The notes below the pieces were generated by a model. It did no database searches and was not told the origin of the DNA. It worked only from the letters and a program-made list of their open reading frames with translations. The translations under genes were made by a program, and so were the position numbers. From Streptomyces sp. SJL17-4 (GTDB taxonomy: Bacteria > Actinomycetota > Actinomycetes > Streptomycetales > Streptomycetaceae), in assembly GCF_036826855.1 (NCBI RefSeq), contig NZ_CP104578.1, positions 4,189,501 through 4,253,500 of the forward strand: DNA of 64,000 nt, in the 5' to 3' direction. Below are positions 27,981 to 36,348 of the stretch, piece after piece; the stretch's first letter is position 1, and the number at the start of each line of letters is the position of its first letter.

Positions 27981-28760
27981 TCAGATCCCGCCCAGCGCCG
28001 CAAGCCCGTCCAGGACCCGCGCCAGCCCGAAGCGGTACGCGTGTTCCGCGTCGTACAGGCCGTCGTACGCGAGTGCCGCCGCCTCCCCCACCCGGCTCGC
28101 CAGCGGGAACCGCGACTGGTCCAACGCGCGGGCCAGCAGCGGCTCGTGGGCGTCCCACCACTCCCCGTCCGACATCGCGCTCTCCCGCTCCACGGCCCGC
28201 GCGTCCAGCTCCGCCCGCGCGCCCGACTGCACGAAGCCGAGGACGTACGTCAGCGCCGAGTCCCGGGCCACGTCGTCGAGGCCGAGGCCCTCGAAGGCGC
28301 CGAGCTCGTACTCGTACTTGGTCATCACGCCGGGCCCCAACGGGGCGCGCACGATGCGCAGTTCGACCAGCCACGGGTGACGCAGGTGCAGTGCCCGGTT
28401 GGCGTCCGCGACCGCGGTGAGGCGGGACCGCCAGGACTCCTCCGGGCGGAACGGCGGCCGGTCCATCCGCAGGAAGACGGCGTCCAGCATGAGGTCGAGG
28501 AGTTCGGCCTTGCCGGGGACGTACGTGTAGAGCGTCATCGGGGTCACGCCGAGGTGCTGGGCCACCGCGCGCATGGTCAGCGCGTCGAGTCCGCCGGCGT
28601 CGGCGAGGGCGAGGGCCGCGTCGACGACCGCGTCGACCGTGAGGCCCTGTCTCGGCCCGCGCCGACCCGCCGGGGCGGCCGAGCCGTCGCGCCACAGGAG
28701 CTCCAGGGTGCGCGCCGGGTCGCCCGCACCGCTGCTGCTCTTCCCCTTCGCCGCCGCCAT
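27981..28760 (-). CDS. TetR-family regulator (TetR_C ligand domain)
   Basis: ATG 28760 follows GGAAGGGGAGTG and gives 259 residues. The helix-turn-helix lies at LTMRAVAQHLGVTPMTLYTYVPGKAELLDLM, and the C-terminal domain with MRYHPW-like HLRHPWLVELRIVRAPLGPGVMTKYEYELGAFEGLGL is the TetR/ActII type common next to drug-resistance genes. It is divergent from the UvrA-like gene (115 bp), which it probably represses. Confidence 0.92.
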   Translation of the reverse strand: MAAAKGKSSSGAGDPARTLELLWRDGSAAPAGRRGPRQGLTVDAVVDAALALADAGGLDALTMRAVAQHLGVTPMTLYTYVPGKAELLDLMLDAVFLRMDRPPFRPEESWRSRLTAVADANRALHLRHPWLVELRIVRAPLGPGVMTKYEYELGAFEGLGLDDVARDSALTYVLGFVQSGARAELDARAVERESAMSDGEWWDAHEPLLARALDQSRFPLASRVGEAAALAYDGLYDAEHAYRFGLARVLDGLAALGGI

Positions 28761-28875
28761 GTCACTCCCCTTCCGATCATCTCGTTTTCGCAGGTCAGGA
28801 TTATTCTCGCTTACTTTGTACGCTGTATAGAGTACCCTTCCCCGGCAAGCAGGACGACCAACGGAGGGCGCACGC

Positions 28876-31155
28876 ATGAACCACCCCGTCGCAGCGGACA
28901 GCCATCACGTCATCCAGGTCCGCGGGGCCAGGGAGAACAACCTCAGGAACGTCGACGTCGACCTCCCCAAGCGCCGCCTCACCGTCTTCACCGGAGTCTC
29001 CGGCTCCGGAAAGTCCTCCCTCGTCTTCGGCACCATCGCCGCCGAGTCGCAGCGCCTGATCAACGAGACCTACAGCGCCTTCCTGCAGTCCTTCATGCCG
29101 TCGCTCGCCCGCCCCGACGTCGACGGACTGCACAACCTCAGCGCCGCGATCGTCGTCGACCAGGAGCGGATGGGCGCCAACTCCCGCTCCACCGTGGGCA
29201 CCGCCACCGACGCGTACACGATGCTGCGGATCGTCTTCAGCCGCCTCGGCACACCGCACGTCGGCACCTCGGGCGCCTTCAGCTTCAACCTGCCCGAAGG
29301 CATGTGCCCGCGCTGCGAGGGCACCGGCCAGATCTCCGACATCGACGTCGACGAGCTCGTCGACCGAACCAAGTCCCTCAACGAGGGCGCCATCACCGTG
29401 CCGGGCTACGCCGTCGACTCCTGGATGTGGCAGATCATGGCCCACTCGGGTTTCTACGACCCCGACAAGAAGCTCGCGGACTTCACCGAGCAGGAGTGGG
29501 AGGACTTCCTCCACAAGCCGTCCTGCAAGGTGAAGGTCGGCACCAACAACTTCACCTACGAGGGCCTCGTGGTGAAGCTCCAGCGGACCGTCCTCTCCAA
29601 GGACCGGGAGGCCATGCAGGCCCACATCCGCGCCTTCGTCGACCGGGCCGTCGGTTTCCGGACCTGCCCCGAGTGCGAGGGCACCCGGCTCACCCGGGCC
29701 GCGCTGTCCTCCCGTATCGACGGGGTCAACATCGCCGAGTGCTCGGCGATGCAGATCAGCGACCTCGCCGCGTTCGTCCGCCGGATCGAGGACCCCTCCG
29801 TCGCCCCGCTCCTCGCCGGGCTGCGCGAGCTGCTCGACTCGCTCGTCGAGATCGGCCTCGGCTACCTCTCCCTCGACCGGTCGTCCGGCACGCTCTCCGG
29901 CGGCGAGGCCCAGCGCGTCAAGATGGTCCGCCACCTCGGCTCCCCGCTCACCGACGTCACGTACGTCTTCGACGAGCCGACCACCGGGCTGCACCCGCAC
30001 GACGTGCGGCGCATGAACGACCTGCTCCTGCGCTTGCGCGACAAGGGCAACACCGTTCTCGTCGTCGAGCACAAGCCCGAGGTCATCGAGATCGCCGACC
30101 ACGTCGTCGACCTCGGCCCGCGCGCCGGGTCCGCGGGCGGCGAGATCTGCTACAGCGGAAACGTTCCGGGGCTGCGCACCTCCGGCACCCTCACCGGCAA
30201 CCACCTCGCCCACCGGGCGAAGCTCCGCGCGGAGGTACGGGTCCCCACCGGCGCGCTGAGCATCACCGGCGCCACGCAGCACAACCTCAAGGACGTGAGC
30301 GTCGAGATCCCGACCGGGGTCCTGACCGTCGTCACGGGCGTGGCGGGCTCCGGAAAGTCCTCCCTCATCCACGGCAACCTGCCGGGCCGCGAGGGCGTCG
30401 TCGTCGCCGACCAGTCCCCCATCCGGGGCTCGCGCCGCTCGAACCCGGCGACGTACACGGGGCTCCTCGGCCCGATCCGTACGGCCTTCGCCAAGGCCAA
30501 CGGCGTCAAGCCGGCCCTCTTCAGCGCCAACTCCGAGGGCGCCTGCCCGCGCTGCAACGGCCTCGGGCTCGTCTACACCGACCTCGCCATCGCGGCGGGC
30601 GTCGCGTCGGTCTGCGAGGAGTGCGAGGGGAAGAGGTTCACGCCCGAGGTCCTCACCTACCTCCTGAACGGGAAGAACATCCACGAGGTCCTGTCGCTGT
30701 CGATCGAGGAGGCGTACGACTTCTTCACCGCCCTCTCGGCCAAGGGCCAGGCCCGCACGATCCTCGGCCGCCTCAAGGACGTCGGCCTCGGGTACCTCCG
30801 TCTCGGGCAGCCCCTCAACACGCTGTCGGGCGGAGAGCGGCAGCGCATCAAGCTCGCCATCCACATGGCGGAGAAGGCCGCCGTGTACGTCCTCGACGAG
30901 CCGACCACCGGGCTCCACCTCGCCGACGTCGACAAGCTGCTCGCCCTCCTCGACCGGCTCGTCGAGGCGGGCAACACGGTCGTCGTGATCGAACACCACC
31001 AGGCGGTGATGGCCCACGCGGACTGGCTGATCGACCTGGGGCCGGGGGCGGGGCACGACGGGGGGCGGATCGTCTTCGAGGGCACACCCGCCCAACTCGT
31101 CGAGAAGGCCGACACCCTGACCGCACGTCACCTCAAGGAGTACGTGGGCGGCTGA
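28876..31155 (+). CDS. UvrA-like excinuclease ATPase paralogue (drug-resistance type)
   Basis: This is 759 residues with two ABC modules: Walker A GVSGSGKSS (40-48) and GVAGSGKSS (488-496), signatures TLSGGEAQRVKM and TLSGGERQRIKL, and zinc-finger cysteine pairs at 144/147, 264/267, 557/560 and 580/583. It is about 200 residues shorter than housekeeping UvrA, consistent with loss of the UvrB-binding insertion, as in DrrC-like and UvrA2 proteins that confer self-resistance to DNA-binding drugs. The divergent TetR gene suggests inducible expression. Confidence 0.93.
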   Translation: MNHPVAADSHHVIQVRGARENNLRNVDVDLPKRRLTVFTGVSGSGKSSLVFGTIAAESQRLINETYSAFLQSFMPSLARPDVDGLHNLSAAIVVDQERMGANSRSTVGTATDAYTMLRIVFSRLGTPHVGTSGAFSFNLPEGMCPRCEGTGQISDIDVDELVDRTKSLNEGAITVPGYAVDSWMWQIMAHSGFYDPDKKLADFTEQEWEDFLHKPSCKVKVGTNNFTYEGLVVKLQRTVLSKDREAMQAHIRAFVDRAVGFRTCPECEGTRLTRAALSSRIDGVNIAECSAMQISDLAAFVRRIEDPSVAPLLAGLRELLDSLVEIGLGYLSLDRSSGTLSGGEAQRVKMVRHLGSPLTDVTYVFDEPTTGLHPHDVRRMNDLLLRLRDKGNTVLVVEHKPEVIEIADHVVDLGPRAGSAGGEICYSGNVPGLRTSGTLTGNHLAHRAKLRAEVRVPTGALSITGATQHNLKDVSVEIPTGVLTVVTGVAGSGKSSLIHGNLPGREGVVVADQSPIRGSRRSNPATYTGLLGPIRTAFAKANGVKPALFSANSEGACPRCNGLGLVYTDLAIAAGVASVCEECEGKRFTPEVLTYLLNGKNIHEVLSLSIEEAYDFFTALSAKGQARTILGRLKDVGLGYLRLGQPLNTLSGGERQRIKLAIHMAEKAAVYVLDEPTTGLHLADVDKLLALLDRLVEAGNTVVVIEHHQAVMAHADWLIDLGPGAGHDGGRIVFEGTPAQLVEKADTLTARHLKEYVGG

Positions 31156-31167
31156 GGAGACGTGCGG

Positions 31168-32370
31168 TCACAGCGGCCGTGAGGGCGTCGAGACGGGTAC
31201 GTACAGCAGACCGTCGTACTCGGCGCCCGGCACCGTCGGCGCCACGTTCCAGCGGTAGGTGAGGCGGTGGACGTACGCCCCGTGGGTGCGGGTGAGGTGC
31301 GTCCCCGTCACCCACGGCTCGTCCGCGCGGGACCTCAGATCCACCAGGTGCGTGCCCGGCGCCCGCGCCGCGAGGAGCGCTTCGAGCGTGCCCTCGCGGG
31401 CGGGCCCGAGCCGGTTCACGGCCACCGGCGAGGGCCGCTTCAGGCGCGGGCCCCACGGTCCCGGCCACATCCGGCGGGCCCGGAAGGCGCCCTCGCCGAA
31501 GACCAGGCCGAGCGCGTAGTACGCGGAGCCGTACCGCTCCCGCAGCCGGGCCCCGAGCGTGCGTCCCCGGACGCCGATGTGGCCGTTGTGGGCCCACACC
31601 GCGACCCCGGCGCCGCCGCCGGCGGCCACGGCCTCGTCCACCGCGTCGGCCATGTGACCGTCCCTGGCCGTCATCACCTCCCTGCCGGGCTCGCGGGTGA
31701 CCACGTCGGCGGCCCTCGCCAGAACGCGGGCATGATGCCGGTCCTCCACGGACGCCCGCCGAGCGGCCTCACGGACGCCCGCGTCCGCGGACGCCTGCCC
31801 AGCCGCCTCCGCCGGCCCTTCCGCGGCCTCCAGCACCCCGGCCTCCAGCGCCTCCGCCGCCGCGAGCAGCTCCGCCCGGCGCTCGGGGTACCGACCCGGG
31901 TGCGCCTCCGCGAGCACCGCCAGGGCCCCCGCGCGCTCCTCCCCGAAGTGCGCGAGCGACGCCCCGCACCGCTTCGGGTCGATGCCCACGAAACCGACCT
32001 GCTCCGCGCGGGGCCGTCCCCGGTTGTAGTCCCGCATCCACTCCAGGAGGTCCAGGACCTCCCGGGTCCGCCAGACCCAGAATCCGAGCCCCGTCAGGAC
32101 GGCGGCCCCGTCGCCGATGCCGTCCCTGACGTACGCGTCGACCGCCGTTCCGGCGGACGCACTGGCCTCCATGGCGAACGTCCGGAAGCCGTGCTCGACC
32201 ACCAAGTACGCGAAGAGCCGGTGCTTGAGCCGGAAGAACTCCCTCGTCCCGTGGGTGGACTCGCCCAGGCCGACGACCCGCACTCCGTCAAGGGCCGCCC
32301 CGAACTCCCCCGTGCCGAACCCCTCGACCCCGAACCGCCCCGGCAGCTCGGCCTCCCCTGATCCGTCCAT
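31168..32370 (-). CDS. erythromycin esterase family protein
   Basis: This is 400 residues. The N-terminal VVGLGESTHGTREFFRLKHRL carries the Glu and His (E37, H40) that form the esterase active site. FAMEASAS, RDGHMADAV and VAVWAHNGHIGVRG follow in the expected order. True Ere enzymes open macrolide lactones; many homologues, such as succinoglycan-biosynthesis proteins, have other roles. It converges with the UvrA-like gene, 12 bp away. A long Ala/Glu-rich helical insertion lies near residues 160-210. Confidence 0.88.
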   Translation of the reverse strand: MDGSGEAELPGRFGVEGFGTGEFGAALDGVRVVGLGESTHGTREFFRLKHRLFAYLVVEHGFRTFAMEASASAGTAVDAYVRDGIGDGAAVLTGLGFWVWRTREVLDLLEWMRDYNRGRPRAEQVGFVGIDPKRCGASLAHFGEERAGALAVLAEAHPGRYPERRAELLAAAEALEAGVLEAAEGPAEAAGQASADAGVREAARRASVEDRHHARVLARAADVVTREPGREVMTARDGHMADAVDEAVAAGGGAGVAVWAHNGHIGVRGRTLGARLRERYGSAYYALGLVFGEGAFRARRMWPGPWGPRLKRPSPVAVNRLGPAREGTLEALLAARAPGTHLVDLRSRADEPWVTGTHLTRTHGAYVHRLTYRWNVAPTVPGAEYDGLLYVPVSTPSRPL

Positions 32371-32420
32371 CCACCGAAACTATCTGGACCAGCCGTCCCC
32401 CAGGACCGCACGATCGGGCC

Positions 32421-32993
32421 ATGACGACCGATTCCACGACGTTCCTGATCCTGCACGGATTCCAGAACCGCCGTCCGCCCGCCCACTGGCAGCACTGGCT
32501 CGCCGGGCGCCTGCGGGAGCGCGGCCATGAGGTGCGGTACCCGCAGCTGCCCGAGCCCGACGCGCCCGTGCTCGGCGACTGGCTCGCCGCGCTCGACGAG
32601 CACGGCGCGCGGCCCGCCCGGGGTGAGTTCGTCGTGCTCGCGCACAGCCTGTCCGTGCTGCTCTGGTTGCGGGCCGGGGACCGCCGGCCGGTCGCCGACC
32701 GGGTGCTGCTCGTCGCCCCGCCCTCGCCGGCCGTCACCGCCTCGATCCCCGAGATCGCCGCCTTCGCCGACGGGCTCGACCTGACGGAGGCCGGGCTCGA
32801 CGCGCGGCTCGTGTACGGCGACGGTGACCCGTACTGCCCCGAGGGCGCCGACCGGCACTACGGCCTCCCCCTCGGCCTCGACCTGGACCACGTACCGGGC
32901 GGGGAACACCTCAACCCCGACTCCGGGTACGGGGAATGGCCCTCGCTCCTGGAGTGGTGCGAGGACCCCGCGGTGCGGATCAAGGGTCGCTAG
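32421..32993 (+). CDS. RBBP9/YdeN-type alpha/beta hydrolase
   Basis: This is 190 residues. FLILHGFQNRRPPAHWQHWLAGRL at the N-terminus, the nucleophile Ser in LAHSLSVLLW, LVYGDGDPYCP (Asp) and VPGGEHLNPDSGYGEW (His) are the hallmarks of RBBP9-like serine hydrolases. Substrate unknown. The prolyl aminopeptidase gene begins 10 bp downstream, so the two are likely cotranscribed. Confidence 0.92.
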   Translation: MTTDSTTFLILHGFQNRRPPAHWQHWLAGRLRERGHEVRYPQLPEPDAPVLGDWLAALDEHGARPARGEFVVLAHSLSVLLWLRAGDRRPVADRVLLVAPPSPAVTASIPEIAAFADGLDLTEAGLDARLVYGDGDPYCPEGADRHYGLPLGLDLDHVPGGEHLNPDSGYGEWPSLLEWCEDPAVRIKGR

Positions 32994-33003
32994 GCTCGGT
33001 CGG

Positions 33004-33981
33004 ATGTACTCCGACAGCACCGCACCGTACGACCAGGGCCTGCTCGACGTGGGCGACGGCAACCGCGTCCACTGGGAGGTCTCCGGCAACCCGGACGGCA
33101 AGCCCGCGCTCGTCGTGCACGGCGGGCCCGGCTCCGGGTCCTCGCCGCACAACCGGCGCTTCTTCGACCCGGAGGCGTACCGCCTGGTCCTCTTCGACCA
33201 GCGCGGCTGCGGACGCTCCACCCCGCACGCCGGCGACCCGGCCGCCGACATGACCGTGAACACCACCGCCCACCTGGTCGCCGACATGGAGCGGCTGCGC
33301 GAGCACCTCGGGATCGACCGCTGGCTGCTGTACGGCGGCTCCTGGGGCTCCACGCTGATCCTGGCGTACGCGGAGGCGTACCCGGAGAGGGTGACGGAGA
33401 TCGTGATCGCGGCCGTCACGACGACCCGCCGTTCCGAGACGGCCTGGCTGTACGAGGGTGTGGGGCGGTTCTTCCCCGAGGCCCACGAGCGCTTCCGGGC
33501 CGGCGCCGACGGGGCCGCGGACCTCGTCGGCGCCTACGCCGACCGCATGAACCATCCCGACCGGGCCGTACGGGAGAAGGCCGCCGCCGACTGGTGCGCC
33601 TGGGAGGACGCCGTCCTCTCGATGGAGGGCATGGGCACCCCGTACACCGACCGGGTCGACGACACCCGGCTCGCCTTCGTCCGGATCTGCTCGCACTACT
33701 TCGCGCACGGCGCCTGGCTGGAGGAGGGCGCCCTGATCCGCGACGCCCACCGGCTCGCCGGCATCCCCGGCGTCCTGATCCACGGCCGGCTCGACATGGG
33801 CGGCCCGCTCGGCACCGCCTGGGAGCTCTCCAGAGCCTGGCCGGACGCCGAGCTGCACGTCGTCGAGACCGCCGGCCACCTGGGCGGGAAGGAGACCGGA
33901 CTGCTCATCCTGGCCGCCCTCGACCGCTTCGCGATGGGGGTCCCCCCTGTTCGGGCGAAGCCCGAGCTCGGGGGAGGGTGA
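33004..33981 (+). CDS. pip: prolyl aminopeptidase
   Basis: This is a 325-residue alpha/beta hydrolase of peptidase family S33 that removes N-terminal proline. HGGPGSGSSPHNRRFFDP (from residue 39), FDQRGCGRSTPHA, and the nucleophile GGSWGS (S113) are specific for proline iminopeptidases. IHGRLDMGGP and ETAGHLGGKE supply Asp and His. The last ~15 residues (MGVPPVRAKPELGGG) are encoded by an intergenic-type hairpin repeat and are unlike the family. Confidence 0.93.
   Translation: MYSDSTAPYDQGLLDVGDGNRVHWEVSGNPDGKPALVVHGGPGSGSSPHNRRFFDPEAYRLVLFDQRGCGRSTPHAGDPAADMTVNTTAHLVADMERLREHLGIDRWLLYGGSWGSTLILAYAEAYPERVTEIVIAAVTTTRRSETAWLYEGVGRFFPEAHERFRAGADGAADLVGAYADRMNHPDRAVREKAAADWCAWEDAVLSMEGMGTPYTDRVDDTRLAFVRICSHYFAHGAWLEEGALIRDAHRLAGIPGVLIHGRLDMGGPLGTAWELSRAWPDAELHVVETAGHLGGKETGLLILAALDRFAMGVPPVRAKPELGGG
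33936..33976. repeat. hairpin repeat element covering the pip 3' end
   Basis: TCCCCC (33941) pairs with GGGGGA (33970-33975), and inside it TCGGGC (33951) pairs with GCCCGA (33960). From memory, this GGGGTCCCCC...GGGGGA pattern is a dispersed repeat in Streptomyces intergenic regions. Here it forms the end of the pip reading frame. Confidence 0.7.
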
Positions 33982-33991
33982 GTCCACCGGG

Positions 33992-34019
33992 CGATCATCC
34001 TGCCCCGGCGGGATGATCG
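33992..34019 (+). terminator. hairpin between pip and HhH-GPD gene
   Basis: CGATCATCCTGCC pairs with GGCGGGATGATCG (one internal mismatch region). It lies 10 bp after the pip stop and ends 4 bp before the next start codon, so it may attenuate readthrough or hinder ribosome access. Confidence 0.5.
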
Positions 34020-34023
34020 AGGA

Positions 34024-34665
34024 ATGAGTCCCGAGTCCACCAGCTCCAGGTCCAAGGCCCCCGAGATCCATCTCGCCCAGCAGACGGAGGCCGACGCGCT
34101 GCTCGGCCGGTCCCCGCTGGCCGCGCTCGTCGGCATGCTGCTCGACCAGCAGGTGCCGATGGAATGGGCCTTCTCCGGGCCATACACCATCGCCCAGCGG
34201 CTCGGCGCGGACGATCTCGACGCGCACGAGATCGCCGCCCGGGACCCGGAGGAGTTCGCCGCGCTGCTCTCCGAGAAGCCCGCCGTGCACCGCTACCCGG
34301 GGTCGATGGCCCAGCGCGTACAGCAACTGTGCGCGTTCCTCGTCGAGGAGTACGGGGGCGATGCCGAGGCCGTCTGGGCGGACGCGGCGACCGGGAAGGA
34401 ACTGCTCGCGCGGCTCCAGGCGCTGCCCGGATTCGGCAAGCAGAAGGCGCAGATCTTCCTGGCCCTCCTCGGCAAGCAGTACAGGGTGCGGCCGACGGGC
34501 TGGCGGGAGGCGGCGGGTGCGTACGGCGAGCAGGGCTCGTACCGCTCGGCCGCCGACATCACGGGCCCGGAGTCGCTGGTGAAGGTGCGGGCCCACAAGC
34601 AGGAGATGAAGGCGGCAGCGAAAGCGGCGAAAGCCGCCAAGGAGTCCAAAACCGACGAGAATTGA
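34024..34665 (+). CDS. HhH-GPD-type base-excision repair protein
   Basis: This is 213 residues. LVGMLLDQQVPMEWAFSGPYTIAQRLG is the start of the HhH-GPD fold as in Nth/AlkA-like glycosylases. LQALPGFGKQKAQIFLALLGKQYRVRP is the helix-hairpin-helix with its glycine-rich turn, followed by GWREAAGAYGE. A catalytic Lys is not evident; the Asp position after the hairpin is not clear either. The C-terminus is a Lys/Ala-rich tail. Probably a DNA glycosylase of unknown specificity. Confidence 0.9.
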   Translation: MSPESTSSRSKAPEIHLAQQTEADALLGRSPLAALVGMLLDQQVPMEWAFSGPYTIAQRLGADDLDAHEIAARDPEEFAALLSEKPAVHRYPGSMAQRVQQLCAFLVEEYGGDAEAVWADAATGKELLARLQALPGFGKQKAQIFLALLGKQYRVRPTGWREAAGAYGEQGSYRSAADITGPESLVKVRAHKQEMKAAAKAAKAAKESKTDEN

Positions 34666-34780
34666 TACTTCCAGATTTCAATCCTGCTCTGTGGGACAGG
34701 AATTGTGGAGAAGGTGTTCACAGGATGCCCTGCCGATCGCTAACTTCCCCTCAACCTCGTCCGTAACGGGAAGGACTTCT

Positions 34781-36334
34781 GTGAACGCTACCCAGCGCCG
34801 GGCCGCGGCCGTTCTGGCCGCCGCCGCCCTCGCCACCCCGCTGGTCCTCGCCTCCCCCGCCACCGCGGTGAAGGACCCCACGGCCGCACCCGCCCGCGAT
34901 GCCGCCCGGCTGGCGAAGAAGCTGGTCCGCGAAACCACTGGCCAGGACGCCTACAAGCACCTGCAGAAGTTCCAGGCGATAGCCGACTCGGCCGGCGGTC
35001 ACCGCGCGGCCGGCACCCTCGGGCACGACGCCTCGGCCGCGTACGTGTACCAGCAGCTCAAGAAGGCCGGCTACGACGTCTCGTACGAGCAGTTCGACTT
35101 CATCTACACCGAGACGCTCGCCGAGAAGGTCTCCGTGGTGACGCCCGCGCCGCGCGCCCTGGAGATCAGAGCCATGACGTACACCACGTCCACCCCGGTC
35201 GACGGCATCAAGGCCGACCTGGCCGCCGTGCCCGTCGACGCCGACGGCACCACCGGCTGCGAGCCGGGCGACTACGCCGCCGGCGCCTTCACCGGCAAGG
35301 TCGCGCTCATCAAGCGCGGAGGCTGCTCCTTCGCGATCAAGCAGCAGCAGGCCGCCGCGGCCGGTGCCGCCGGCGCGATCATCTACAACAACGTCGAGGG
35401 CATCCTCTCCGGCACCCTCAGCGACCCGGCCGCCGGCAAGATCCCGACCGGTGGCATCAGCCTGGCCGAGGGCGAGAAACTCGCCGCCGACCTCGCCAAG
35501 GGCCCGGTCACGCTCTCCTTCGAGATCCGCCAGTTCCAGGAGAAGCGCGTCACCAACAACGTCATCGCGGAGACGAAGGGCGGCAACGCCGCCAACACCG
35601 TGATGCTCGGCTCGCACCTCGACTCCGTCACCGCCGGCCCCGGCATCAACGACAACGGCTCCGGCTCCGCCGGTCTCCTCCAGACCGCCCTGGAGCTCGC
35701 CAAGTCGAAGGACAAGGTCCGCAACAAGGTCCGCTTCGCCTGGTGGTCCGCGGAGGAGAACGGCCTCCTCGGCTCCGACCACTACGTCAAGAACCTGACC
35801 GCGCTCGACAAGAGCGAGATCAAGCTCTACCTCAACTTCGACATGATCGCCTCGCCGAACTACGGCCTGTTCGTCTACGACGGCGACAACTCGGACAACG
35901 TCGGCGAGGGCGCCGGCCCCGCGGGCTCCGCCCAGCTCGAGCGCGACATCACCGACTTCATGGGATCGCGCGGGGTCCCGAACGAGGGCACCGACTTCTC
36001 CGGGCGCTCCGACTACGGCCCGTTCATCAAGGTCGGCATCCCCTCCGGCGGCACCTTCACCGGCGCCGAGGGCATCAAGACCGCAGCCCAGGCCGCCAAG
36101 TTCGGCGGCACGGCGGGTGTCGCGTACGACGTGAACTACCACGCCAAGGGCGACGACCTGAAGAACGTCAACATGACGGCCTTCGACGTGAACATCGACG
36201 TCATCGCCAACGCCGTGGGCACCTACGCCCACGACATCTCCTCGCTGCGCAAGCCGGTCGTCTCCACCCCGACCACGGGCGGCGAGAGCAGCGGCGGCGG
36301 CCTGCACAGCGACCACCACGAGGTCACCGAGTAG
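34781..36334 (+). CDS. secreted M28-family aminopeptidase
   Basis: GTG 34781 gives 517 residues with a Sec signal peptide (RRAAAVLAAAALATPLVLASPATA). A PA domain (GCEPGDYAAGAFTGKVALIKRGGCSF) precedes the catalytic core. Zinc ligands and catalytic residues are visible: H279 (GSHLDSV), D291 (NDNGSG), E325/E326 (SAEENG), D354 (NFDMI) and H454 (NYHAKGD). It resembles the S. griseus leucine aminopeptidase with an inserted PA domain. It is exported and probably releases amino acids from peptides outside the cell. Confidence 0.95.
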   Translation: MNATQRRAAAVLAAAALATPLVLASPATAVKDPTAAPARDAARLAKKLVRETTGQDAYKHLQKFQAIADSAGGHRAAGTLGHDASAAYVYQQLKKAGYDVSYEQFDFIYTETLAEKVSVVTPAPRALEIRAMTYTTSTPVDGIKADLAAVPVDADGTTGCEPGDYAAGAFTGKVALIKRGGCSFAIKQQQAAAAGAAGAIIYNNVEGILSGTLSDPAAGKIPTGGISLAEGEKLAADLAKGPVTLSFEIRQFQEKRVTNNVIAETKGGNAANTVMLGSHLDSVTAGPGINDNGSGSAGLLQTALELAKSKDKVRNKVRFAWWSAEENGLLGSDHYVKNLTALDKSEIKLYLNFDMIASPNYGLFVYDGDNSDNVGEGAGPAGSAQLERDITDFMGSRGVPNEGTDFSGRSDYGPFIKVGIPSGGTFTGAEGIKTAAQAAKFGGTAGVAYDVNYHAKGDDLKNVNMTAFDVNIDVIANAVGTYAHDISSLRKPVVSTPTTGGESSGGGLHSDHHEVTE

Positions 36335-36348
36335 TCCGCCGGGCCCCG

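Noticed and set aside
28041..31262. 1073-codon plus-strand frame across the TetR and UvrA-like genes
   Set aside because: Arg/Pro/His-rich shadow of the UvrA-like gene in another frame.
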